Part shown: piece after piece, positions 1 through 10,969 of the stretch
How the letters are laid out: every line of letters starts with the position of its first letter
How positions within the stretch are numbered: position 1 is the stretch's first letter
Assembly: GCA_964023205.1 (NCBI GenBank)
Contig: OZ026844.1
Coordinates: 13,812,790-13,876,789 of the forward strand
From: Lutraria lutraria
Taxonomy: Eukaryota; Mollusca; Bivalvia; Venerida; Mactridae
Length of the DNA: 64,000 nucleotides
Reading direction: 5' to 3'
The notes under the pieces: model-generated
Seen by the model: only the letters and a program-made list of their open reading frames with translations
Told to the model about the DNA's origin: nothing
The model's database searches: none
Program-made: the position numbers and the translations under genes

Positions 1-29
1 GAGTATAGACGAACATGATTTATAAAGAA

Positions 30-125
30 GTGTAGTAGGAGGAGGAAAATAATGTACCCATTGCGGCTAGAACCTGTAACCTCCTTGCCCTACCAACTAG
101 GCTAATCAGGCTAGATAATATCACA
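30..125 (-). repeat. tRNA-like SINE remnant (weak)
   Basis: Read on the minus strand, positions 104-86 resemble a pol III box A (tagcctagttggtagggca) and about 76-64 resemble a box B (caggttctagccg). Their spacing is short for a tRNA and the rest does not fold into an obvious cloverleaf, so this is not a working tRNA gene. It is probably the head of an old tRNA-derived SINE. The boundaries are not visible. Confidence 0.35.
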
Positions 126-1850
126 GCCAATTTATAAATACAAATACTGTATATACAAAACTGTTTAAGATGCAAAGTTGAACCAGTTTTCTTGCTATCA
201 AAGCTTAAAATTAAGTCCCAGGTCAGATTAAAAGTTCATTGTTGAAAATAGACTTGAAAGTTTTTAACTTCATGAAGGACATAGCAAGTTGTAACAGGCA
301 TACATTCCAGACCAAGTCATGGTAATTTGGATCCAATTACTATCAACCACTTTCCCACACTCATAATTTCTTATCCATGGACTAACTCAGTGGGAACCAA
401 ATATTGAGTACAAACCACAAGCACATAATCAGTTATAGAACATCTATTAGGCAGTAACTTATTTCAACAGGCTAATAAGAGTTACCTCCCTTTGACTGAA
501 ATTCCAAGGATAATGTAATTGATCTGTATGAAAATAAAGAAATGGAGAATATAGAAACTATTAATTTCCATCTATGTTGGAAATATTGGCACCACAGTAC
601 TGTTAGATATAAATACCAAAATTCAGGAACAAGACGGTCCAAGAGGTTTATATAATAATACCTTTGTATTCATATTACTGCAGAAATCTTCAAATGGATC
701 TACCAATAATATTAAAAGTATACATCATGGACTTTAAAAATCAAAGTTTCTAATTCTTCAACTTAAGATTCATCTCAACTGAGATTCTTAACCTGGACTG
801 AATGGTGGCAACATTATCAGCAAGTCACTCAGAAACACATGAGGGAAAACATGCCAATTATATAAGGTAACAAGGTAGGGCCATCAAAACATGCTGAGAT
901 AAATGAAATACTATTGTTTATACTTTACTCATATCTATCTATAACATTGTAGCTAATTATATAATATTGTACTCAATTATATATAGTAGATTATGCTAAT
1001 TAACATGGTACAGAAACAATTAGGGGAGGACCTGGGATTATCTTAATTAGCATATATTCCCAGTGGTATCTTAGCCTGCAGTAAGAAAATAGTGAGATTG
1101 GTAACTGAGTTATATCCTGAATAATTTATGGGAGAAAAATACAATACATTAACAAGATGATCTATGTAACACATTGATCATGTGATCAATTTCCTGTTGT
1201 TGTGAGTTTCCTGGGTACAGAGTAGGCTCTTGTGTATCATCATTTGTATAGCCCCCCCCCCCAGATTACCAAGGATATATTCTTTTTATAATAAGCAAAT
1301 ATGTCTTTACAAGACTATGCATTTCTGCATTTGTAATAAATATTTAATAAAATTGTGTACATTTTATAAGACATTATATATTACTGATTAGAAAAAAGCT
1401 ACATTTGTATTCATTTAATTGTTTTATAGCACATCAAAGCATTTGAATAACAGGGAAGGCAACAATTGTAATAAACTTTAAATGTAAAAATAAGATATAA
1501 TAAGATTGACAGGTACCGGTAATTGATATGGATTGGTTAGAATTGTTTTGTATGCAAAACGTTTAGTCAGCATAATTTTTTAACAGCACTGTCTAAGTCT
1601 CAAATGCATGCAAATCACAATAATTATTTAATAGATAAAATAATGAAATTTTTAGCATAGTAAGTATACAAACTTATGTGTACGAGATATGTATGGTACG
1701 CAAAAATACAAAAATTGTTATAATACATGCACTGAGCATTGAACTATGGTAAAACTTTTGGGACCATAATAATGGACATACTATAGAGGTGGTTTATATA
1801 CAGAGAAAATATTAAAAACCTCGGAACATGAATAGTGGTTATAACGGGAT
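126..1850. other. AT-rich sequence, no gene seen
   Basis: No coding exon, RNA gene or clear repeat was recognised. The only landmark is a C homopolymer at about 1251-1262. If the first exon at 2154-2250 is real, this stretch lies in its downstream intron on the minus strand. Confidence 0.5.
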
Positions 1851-2085
1851 GGTCCTAGTAAGACGGCGGTTCGACTTTTGAACCAACTACTTCAGCACCA
1901 GACCACAGCAGTCAGCCTTGAGGTCTTCAAGGGAGGATTTGTCATGAGGCTGTAATTGCTAGAGTCTTTTATGTTTTTATCCTTTTATCAATTGAACACC
2001 GCACATCACCTTGTACATACACCCTGTATGCTAAAGCCCCAGAGAGGGATATATAGTACAGAAATTGGACAAAGAAGAAGAAGTC
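1851..2085 (+). repeat. possible retroelement 3' end with GAA-like tail
   Basis: This block is richer in G, C and CpG than its surroundings and ends in a short purine tail (gacaaagaagaagaag at about 2069-2084). Such tails are common at the 3' ends of non-LTR retrotransposons and SINEs. No reverse transcriptase frame is visible. It could instead be unique sequence; a second copy elsewhere in the genome would settle it. Confidence 0.3.
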
Positions 2086-2153
2086 AAAGTGGACACTAAA
2101 TCAGGTTATACTATACACAAATATTGTAAACATAAGTAAGAAATAAAACCTAC

Positions 2154-2250
2154 CAAATATATGAGGTCCCTCAGAGATTAAATCATCATTCGATGGTCGG
2201 GTACAAGCAAACAACGAAATACGAGATCCCTGTCGGACATAGGCCGGCAT
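2154..2250 (-). CDS. putative first coding exon, protein not recognised
   Basis: On the minus strand an ATG at 2250-2248 sits in a good start context (caaaATGCC, A at -3). It opens 32 codons beginning MPAYVRQGSRISLF and ending GPHIF, and stops one base into the next codon at a GTAGGT donor (2153-2148). An in-frame TAA lies five codons upstream, which supports this ATG as the true start. The 97-nt segment has coding-like composition unlike its AT-rich flanks. There are no signal peptide, membrane segment or domain hallmarks. The next exon should lie below position 2148, probably outside the window, and should begin in phase 1. The spliced structure is inferred; the start, the open frame and the donor are seen. 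Confidence 0.55.
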
Positions 2251-2620
2251 TTTGTCAAATATTATCGGTTAAACACACAGAGCACTAAATCCAAATGATA
2301 ATCCGAAATAATTTCCATCCATTTAGTTTATACTCGAGTTGAAACTGACAGCTCAAAATACTGTTGCAATCTGGTATAGAAATAACGCATGTTTTTTCCA
2401 AGTTTAAACCATTTACGGATCAATAGCTCAAATGCAGAATGGAACAATATGGAACAATTCCAGATGAACAAAAATTGGATTGTCTAAAAGTGAGATGAGT
2501 AATTAATTTGTTACAAATTTCACTCTTGTAGCTCTTTAAGGCACTTCAGGTCTGCTGAGAGTCTTTTACTCTCTCTGTAACAATCATTATCTGCTCCTCG
2601 CTGTCAGCCGCCAAGTCCAT
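2251..2620 (-). promoter_or_regulatory. candidate promoter and 5' UTR of the 2154-2250 exon
   Basis: Upstream of the putative start on the minus strand there is a TATAAA at 2332-2327, in the context CTCGAGTATAAACT. A TATA box there would place transcription initiation near 2300 and give a 5' UTR of roughly 50 nt. Scattered CpGs (2217-2345) set this region apart from its flanks. No other core element is certain. Confidence 0.3.
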
Positions 2621-3630
2621 GTGTTTACTTGTCAGGTTCTGGTAAATATTTGTTATTATCTTTCAAGTTCTTTGTACATTACATCACATTCAAGCAGTTC
2701 CCAGCGTCTTTTTGTTTATAAGTTCTACCAAAATAATCCCCTATCTTTGCTGTGCACATGTCATTCAAGTTTCAAAGACGTCTATGTTTTTTTGTACATA
2801 TTTTCCTGAGATAAGCCGACATAAAAATTATAGTTTCTGATATAATACAAAGTTATTAAGTTAGCACTTTTATCATGTTTGTTAAGATTCCAGATTTTGG
2901 TCTACTGTAATATAAATAGTAAATATACACTATAATTTAATCCTTTTAACACAGCTTGACAAAAACTAACATCACTATGAGAAAACAACTTGAACAAAGG
3001 GGAGTAACTCTTACAAAACTATTGAACCAAACTGACCATGGATATACAATTGTAATTTATAATGCAATGCAATACACATGTATCAAATTAAACCAGGCAT
3101 AATAAAACATAACACAATATAGAATAACCAAATCATTGGAAGAATAGACAATTGAAACATCCCATCACTTCAAACAATAGAATTGTTAACACAATGCACC
3201 AAATGACCTTTATGTATTGAATTACTGACTCCAGTTTATGCAACAGTGAAGAGCACTTGACCAACTGACCAGTACGGTTATTTACAACCCTAGCCAATAA
3301 CCAATACAATCCATTGTCCAATTATCAAACAAAGAGTGACTGGCCATTTAAAAGGAGTTTTATTGCTAAGAATGAAATACAAAATAGAATCAAAATGAAT
3401 GCACTGAAAATTTTGAACTTAAAGAGATAATAATTATTTTACCGTTAAGTTTGAATTAAAACTATCTGACTGCATTATACATTTTGTTGGCGATTCTTTC
3501 AAATAAATCTAAATTTGCCAGTATTTTGGTCTGCATGACTGATGCTAACAAACCTGTATAGCTGTTTGTCACAGACGTGATGAATACCCCAACTGCCACT
3601 TAGACAAAGATGTATTCATGCTACTATCAC
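2621..3630. other. AT-rich sequence, no gene seen
   Basis: Short open frames exist on both strands, but none has splice context, domain signature or coding-like composition. I see no repeat. Confidence 0.5.
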
Positions 3631-3634
3631 CCCA

Positions 3635-4030
3635 TTATTTGTCTGTTGATCTTCAAGTATGACCTTGCCCTGGTAGTTACTACCCTGGGTTTTGCCTGCT
3701 ACAAACCAGACCAGCTAAAGCAAACCTATATTTGACCTTTGACCTTCAAGTTTAACCTTGACCTCAGAGGTACCAACCTGATTCTTGCGCACTACACTCC
3801 GTCTACTGTAGGTGAACAATCCAACCAAGTTATTTTGAAATTCATCAATAAAGAACAATGTTACAGACTTAAGAAGGAACTTGATGCGGACATTTTCCAG
3901 TTCAGCCCCATCAACAATAGTGGTATAATTACAGGTTGATTGTAAAAAGTGAAAATGGCCCATAACTGCAATTTGTGATACAGAACTTTTCATACAGACA
4001 ATAGTTGATGTATCACAGACCTGCACAGTG
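3635..4030 (+). repeat. probable dispersed repeat of the 'gacctttgaccttcaag' type
   Basis: The block carries clustered gaccttg/gacctttgacctt words (3661-3765), followed by a less AT-rich segment ending near a gtggaaacacttgaacaaa motif. Repeats headed by gaccttgaccttcaag-like sequence are, from general knowledge, abundant in bivalve genomes. The open frames on both strands here (3739-3939 plus, 4050-3715 minus) overlap each other and match no protein I know, so I read them as incidental. Edges are approximate. Confidence 0.35.
3733..3745 (-). promoter_or_regulatory. perfect DR1 nuclear-receptor-type site
   Basis: TGACCTTTGACCT on the plus strand is AGGTCAAAGGTCA on the minus strand, two AGGTCA half-sites spaced by one base. 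That is the classical DR1 bound by RXR and HNF4 type receptors. It sits inside a probable repeat, so its presence may reflect the repeat rather than local gene control. Confidence 0.3.
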
Positions 4031-6250
4031 GAAACACTTGAACAAACCAAACAAGATTAGTCTGAACATTTACAATGATTAAACACTCCCTGTTAAACTT
4101 GGATCCAGAAAAAAACTCATATGCATAATCATTCATGGAGGCGTCAAAGTTATTAAACTTCAAGTTTAAGAATCCCTATAGCAATAACACTGACTCACTC
4201 AAATCAATTCTTCTGAGATGAAAATCAGACTAATTTGAGATTTTTCAGCTTCAAATCAGATTTTAGCATTTTTAAATCACGCAAACCTTTTTTTATCCGA
4301 ACTTTTTAAACATTCTAATATCTGCAGACACTATCAGTTTAGAATTTAATACATGTAATACAAGAAAATATCAAAGCAAATTATTTAACAAAAGGAATGA
4401 CACAGGCATTTTTAACATGAAGCCGGCAACAGCGATAATAACTACTTACAATTGATTTCCTCACACAAAGAAAAGCAAAAAATAAACAAACACAAGACAG
4501 TGACAAAACATGTCAAGTTTTAGAACAGGATCAGAATCTGAACAACCCCTTGTCATCAGGTTGATACAAAATTATAGAAAATCACAAAGAATAACATCAG
4601 CAGGGAATGTTTCCATAACCATGTTATAAAGGTATCAATTTCCACCGAGACGTTTTTACCGTAGACAACAACAAAATTCCCACATCGCAACAATAAAACT
4701 TTCTGTAACGGAACATGAAACATAGCAACAACAGACTATAAAATATCTACATGTGTCACGATATGTTGTTACTAAATGTATTCCCTGGTAATCCAACAAC
4801 ACAGCAATATTATCACCAATCACCCAAGATGCATGTTATACCACAAACATTGATGTATATTTTATGCCCGATCATGATCATCAATGTGTACTATAGTAAT
4901 CTAATTTAACCAATAGATGCAATTAAATGACCCAATAGGTTACATTATGCACAACACTAAACTATCATTTGGTCATCTATTGCCCCTAGGGAATAAGACT
5001 CTTGTCAAATTGTCCCATCTATGTTACATTTTATCTCTAATTATCTCCCTTTATAACAGTATAATCACTGTATATGTGATCTAATAGCTGGTCAAGTGTT
5101 GATAAGTTATGTAGTCATGGTTTATTGATTTATGAATTTGTTTACAAACAATGACTTCTGTCTCATGTAATTTTATATCAATACACAAAATGTCTGAATG
5201 GCAAAATTAAATTTGATTGATAATATAAATACATGCAATTTAAAATACTTCTGAAAGATTATCTCTATGAAGAAATCAACAAAAAATTATTCCAAAAATA
5301 AGTCATCATGTACAACTTCACAGTATGTTCACAGGAAAACACTAGACTTAAAAAACTAGTTACTGTTGTAGGAGAAAGAAATACAAAACTAACAAATTTA
5401 AAGTGATCATAGAACTCTATATTAATCCAGAATGACACATCTCGAGTCCTAGCTTACACAGAAATATAAGCCTTATTTATCCCATTCTTTAATTTCCATC
5501 CAAACCGAATTCAGTTCAATGCTACCACAGACCTTAAGAGATTTCCTGCATTAAACAGAAAAAAATCAAGTAATTCCTAAAATATTTCTCTCCATGAAAT
5601 GATGAATGATTTTTTTGCAGCAGAATACAGTGTTGTGGGTGTTTGTTTATATCACTTGATGCAGAATTTGGCTGGTTTCCATACATGGTAATAAGATTTT
5701 ATAACCCTTCTCAGATGGTGTCTGATTCAGACAGATTTTTCCCAATAATCCTTTTTAATACATCAATAGATTACTGAGTAGACTGAAGGTAGGGAGTTAT
5801 GTAAAAATGTAAAAGTTAGAAGTCACGTAAGCATGCGAACTGCAGAAAATCATCTTAAAAGCCTACCAGAAACTATTTATCCAAAACAAAGATTATTTAA
5901 AACACAATTTACTTTATGAATAGGAAGGTATGTCTTATTTTTAAAACTGAATGGCAGCTAGACAACCATAAATAAAAGGAAAACATTTAGTCAAGACTGT
6001 GATCAGCTGCTGTATTCCCAGGCTGAATTAAGGTAATGTGATTCCAGCATTCAGTTTCTAGACTCTTGCTGACAAACAACTCTATATAACAAAACAATTT
6101 GTCTCTAGAAAGATCCAATCTCATCTAAAGAAAGTCAAGTGCCTTCTAATTTGTCCAAAATGTCATAGTTACTAATAACAAAAGCATTCCCGAAAACACC
6201 CTAAATCTCCTAATTATGTGGGGCAATTGAACCACATTGTACCAGTCTCA
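4031..6250. other. AT-rich sequence, no gene seen
   Basis: No exon, RNA gene, tandem array or recognisable transposon end was found. A GTAAGT-like donor near 4445 on the minus strand has no open upstream frame with a sensible acceptor. Confidence 0.5.
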
Positions 6251-6254
6251 ATGT

Positions 6255-6501
6255 CAGAGCCCGCTCGTAATCGAATGGTTATAGTCGCTGACTTCAAATC
6301 ACTGTAACCTCTCACTGATAGAGGGTTGTGGGTTCAAACCTTGTTACTGACCATGTCTCTTTATGTGAGAAAGTAGGGAGTTGCTTACGGAAGATGGGAG
6401 TCTAGTACTGGCTCTTCCCAGGAATGAATTGTCAGGTGAACCGTCTGCCTCATATGACTCTGACTGTTGAAAAGGGACGTAAAACTCAAACAGACAAACA
6501 C
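6255..6501 (+). repeat. tRNA-derived SINE, copy 1
   Basis: The head contains a box A-like segment (aatggttatagtcgctgac, 6275-6293) and a box B (gggttcaaacc, 6330-6340) at near-tRNA spacing. The body of about 160 bp ends in a 'gtaaaactcaaacagacaaa' tail. A second copy in reverse orientation at 56034-56284 aligns along the whole length, which defines the element's extent. The tail and head arrangement resembles molluscan tRNA-SINEs of the V-SINE kind such as RUDI; that family name is a guess. Confidence 0.85.
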
Positions 6502-6509
6502 ATAGTCAA

Positions 6510-7700
6510 GAGTCCTGACAATTAAACATTTTATATATACAATATAGACCCTATTTACCTGAGTAAAGTACTCACAAACAGGTCATGCAACAACTAATTG
6601 AACACAAAAACAATTAGCGGTTAGGGTGAATGAATTTAAGCAGTTAGACCAAGGAAATTAGTGGATAAATGATTACATTCACAGGCACCAACCAATTACT
6701 AATTTAACACATGGACAGTTACATGTTTGGTACATGTGTATAACAGACCAGAGTTCCATTGATCATTAAAGAAGAGAAACAAGAGTGATAATTGCCAACA
6801 ATAACAGTAAGGTACATTATTATACTCAGGAAATGGTCCATCAAAGAGAATAGCTGTGGCAATCACAGAACAATGTTCTAATAATTAGGAACACAGAAGT
6901 GTGAATACTGGCCAGGAAAAGAACAATGGACAGAGACATGCTTTAACTCATATTTTTGATGATTCCACCAGAACAATCAATAATTCCTCAAGAAGTAGAT
7001 AGAGAAGATTTAATGGGAGACAAAATGCAGGATAATTTACTCTCAAATCTTAACACTGGTGGTAAATGGTGTTAATGTAAAAATCCATGATAATCTAGCT
7101 GAACTCATTGCATCCAAAACAATCATTCATCTGAATGAATCAGTGACTGGTGAACACATGTAAATAATCCATTACTAAATTAATACCAATGAGCCTATGA
7201 TCCTGAGAACTGAGGCACCAATTAAGAGTTCTAAGTCACCAATTCATGTACCATCCGTTACACCGGAACTAATGTTATGAGTCACATAAATAAGTAATGA
7301 CCACACTTACATCAATAGTAAAACTTGTATGTGATAATTGAATCAATCCATACACACTTTAATATCAACAATTGTTTAGTTACAGAACTCAATCCAGTCT
7401 TCGATCTCCAAAGAATAATTATCACTGTCACCCTAAATTAAGGTCACAAAATCAATTTATTCTAACTGAAGTAATACACTACATGTACAATGTTTCAAGT
7501 AATAATCTTATAAGGTGCAGGTCAGAGATCAAGGTTACCAAATGCACTTGACTTCCATCTATCAGTTATTATCTTTATCAGATACTGGGTGCTGTCAGTT
7601 ATCAGAGGCCATTGAGAATTTAACATGTGTTTACATGTAATACAGGAAATTAAGAAATTTTATCAGAGAGTGTCTAGACTCATCAGGTCAAAATTATTCT
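6510..7700. other. AT-rich sequence, no gene seen
   Basis: No coding segment, structured RNA or repeat was recognised. Confidence 0.5.
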
Positions 7701-7706
7701 AATTAC

Positions 7707-7800
7707 ACAAGTTCAAGGTCATTTCTACAATGAGTAACTAAAGACAAGTTCAAGGTCATTTCTATTATGAATAACTAAAGACAAATTCAAGGTAATTTCT
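7707..7800 (+). repeat. 37-bp tandem repeat carrying TCAAGGTCA
   Basis: Two nearly identical 37-bp units (7707-7743 and 7744-7780) are followed by a partial third unit (7781-7800). The first two each contain TTCAAGGTCATTTCT and the third has TTCAAGGTAATTTCT. TCAAGGTCA is the extended half-site recognised by monomeric nuclear receptors of the ERR and NR5A groups. Whether this is regulatory or incidental cannot be told from sequence. Confidence 0.8.
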
Positions 7801-10580
7801 GTAGGTTGTGTCAATGGCTGGTATTATTTAGACACTAAATGGATATAATTAAGTCTGAAAGATATCTCAGATGATATCTCAGAAGCTGCAGTAATGAACA
7901 AAAGATTTGAAACAAACGATAGATCAAACAAATAAATGACACTATTTGTCTGCAATGAGAAACCAGGCAGACATTCTCTGGTGTTTTTGAATATCTAATC
8001 AATACTTATTTCTTGTCTTAGAAAATAATATGGCTCAATTTTCTCTCGAAATTAGACTTCAAAATTGTTTTGATTCTGCAAAGTTGTAATAAATCAAGCA
8101 AAACTGTGCAGTTGAGAGTTAGACACAAGAAATAATTTCAGAATCAAAATTGGAATTTCTATACACAGAAAATGACTGCCCAAAATATTTCATCCAACAA
8201 AAAAAAAGGGATTTATTCAAACAGAATGAATCAGAAACCATTCAACAAGAAAACAATGCTGTCAGTAAGCCTATTGGTACTTTTTATAAGCAGGCCCTTC
8301 TTAAAGAATAAATACCTTATTAAACAAACACTTAAATATCCGACTAAGGAGATTTATACATTTCCATAGTGCCCCTTGATGTCTTCAACAGGTCAGTTAT
8401 TGCATGTAAAGGATGCAGACATCAGAACAAACAAGTAAAAGAAGGCCTAATTAAATTCCGTGTAAAATATGAATGAACGAGTAAAATTTATAATTCAATC
8501 AGAATGAACCTGTGCTACGATGACATGGTTTATTGTAGATATGATCATAAAGATATCAAAACTGATGAATGGGTTAAATGACAGGTACATCTGTTCAATG
8601 CAATTCAACCTTCTAAGACAACAACACAACTAACAAATAACAGTCTTATTGTAAATACTTTATAAAATATCCTCACAACATGTATATTGAACAAATGAAA
8701 TTCTTTATTACTTATCCAATTTGTCATTAGTTCTATTTGGAAATTTGAAGCTTCAAAGAAATGACTATCAAGAAGCTCAACTAAAGCTTCAACTCAACTT
8801 TAAACATGTAACAAGGAACTGTTATCGAGCTTGTAATATCTTGCACATAAATTTTGATCGAACATTTTGATTTTATCAGAGCGTTACAAATTCCAAAGTT
8901 TTCAACACAAATTGTCTATCATAGGAGTCATACAAAAATAGATCAATTATATTACTCTACAACATAACCAATACGAACTTATCTAGTGTCAAACAATACA
9001 CCATGACACAGAACAAGACTGACTTAATCCGCTATTTCGGTCCTTTTGACAGATCATAGATTACCTAGATATCAGCATTATAAGTCATACAAGTATTGTA
9101 GTACATTATACAACTATAGTAAATCATATAAGTGCATAATTACTGTATTATACAACAACAAAACAATTCATTGACCCAAATAAAGCAATAATAATATTGG
9201 TTACAGATCAACATTAAGCCCAGGACTATGTAGGTCAACCACACTTTTATTATAGGACTGTTGTGTCATATTTCTTAAGTATTATCAGACTTATTAAGAA
9301 TGAAGCACTTCAAGTTTTCAATCAAACCAGATAAAAATAGATATTAATCAATACATGAGCATCCATTTAATCAATCAAAAATGCTTCAGACTGACAAAAC
9401 ATACCAAAATGCAAATCACTCTTGAAGATTCACAAACAAACTTAATACATAATTATCTAGATTGATGCATAAAGTCTCTACTTGCATTTAGTACTGGTTA
9501 AAATTACTGCGTAAATGTTTCAGCCACGAAGATAACACTTATGCTGATGTAAGATGACAATCTAAATGTTTGTCAGAAATGTTGATTTTACGATAAACAA
9601 CTGAGCCAAGACAATGGAAAACTTCCTTATACAACAGTGTGTCAAAATTTAAGTTAAAGAGTATAAATAAAATGAATCCATAAATCAATTACGCAAAATA
9701 AACACTTTACAACTTAGAATCCAAATATAATAATTGGATTAAATTCACTATTTCCAGCAATAAAATGTCCAACCGTGGGTCCACTTCCAATAGTCCATTA
9801 ACAGAAGCTTAAAGATCCACTATCTATGTTTATATACAAGCAAACAACTGATAACAAACAAATAAAATACTATATTAAATATTCCTTTGAAGTGATTTAA
9901 TAACTTTGATACAATTGAAATACTTCTCAAACAGGTCACTAATTAAGTGCAATATTCTTAAATACATGACAATCTAATATTGTTGATTGTATAAGTATAT
10001 TGATAGACATGTAAAGTGATACAATTCACACTATAAATATCCCAAACTTGTCACTATGTACTAAAAAAAGGCACTTAACAACAACATCAACAAATTAACA
10101 TTATGACCCTATCTTAAGTGTACTGTCGAGACACTAACTCACAGAAGGATATATTTTGTGTCCTGTCACTAACAATGAGAATAAATGTCCATGAAATAGC
10201 TCACAATCTACAAGCACAACTGGTAAGTCAGCCAGGCTTCATTTCATTGAAGAATTTTGTACAGTTACTCACTTGGAAAATGATTATCAGGACACAATCT
10301 GTGATATGAAAATGATAGCTATGAAAACCTTCCTCAGATAGAGCTGTCTAACTTACCATTACTCATGCAATAAATGCACCATGAAGCTTATATATGTAGT
10401 GTGCCTGGAATATCTGACTGCTTTATATGAGCAATCAATGTACTAGAAAAACATTTTAAGCAAGACATGAATTAATAAATGACATGGAGTAGTTTTCTTA
10501 GACAAGTTTTAGGGGAAATCAAGGTGATTGAAGTATGTTTTTTAAACTGTTGAGAAAAAACAACAACATATAGACAGAAA
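7801..10580. other. AT-rich sequence, no gene seen
   Basis: Small open frames (for example 8172-8369) have low-complexity composition and no splice or domain context. No repeat structure was noticed. Confidence 0.5.
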
Positions 10581-10965
10581 AGCAGCCAATAAGAAGGAGC
10601 AACCAATGAAGAGCAACCAATGGGGATTAACTTATTATGAGCAACCATTCAGGAGTAATTAATACGGGGTAACTAATCATGAGCAATCAATTAAGAGCAA
10701 CCAATGAGGAGCAATTAATATGGGGTAACCAATCATGAGCAATCAATGAAGAGCAACCAATGAGGAGTAATTAATATGGGGTAACCAATCATGAGTAACC
10801 AATGAAGAGCAACCAATGAGGAGTAATTAATATGGGGTAACCAATCATGAGCAATCAATGAAGAGCAACCAATGAGGAGTAATTAATATGGGGTAACCAA
10901 TCATGAGCAATCAATGAAGAGCAACCAATGAGGAGAAACAAATAATGAACAACCAATAATTATTA
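10581..10965 (+). repeat. 56-bp minisatellite built from 'gagcaaccaat' words
   Basis: A tandem array whose regular part (about 10690-10935) repeats a 56-bp unit containing gaagagcaaccaatgagg, taattaatatggggtaacc and aatcatgagcaatc. Some units lack about 11 bp. The unit is itself made of diverged 10-12-bp words (gagcaaccaat, gagtaattaat, gggtaaccaat), suggesting growth from a shorter ancestral repeat. The left edge is more degenerate. Confidence 0.9.
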
Positions 10966-10969
10966 GGAG

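Noticed and set aside
3715..4050. 111-codon minus-strand frame as a gene
   Set aside because: It overlaps an open plus-strand frame in a probable dispersed repeat and has no motif or splice context.
10581..10965. CRISPR array
   Set aside because: Units are contiguous tandem copies without unique spacers, and the window is eukaryotic; it is a minisatellite.
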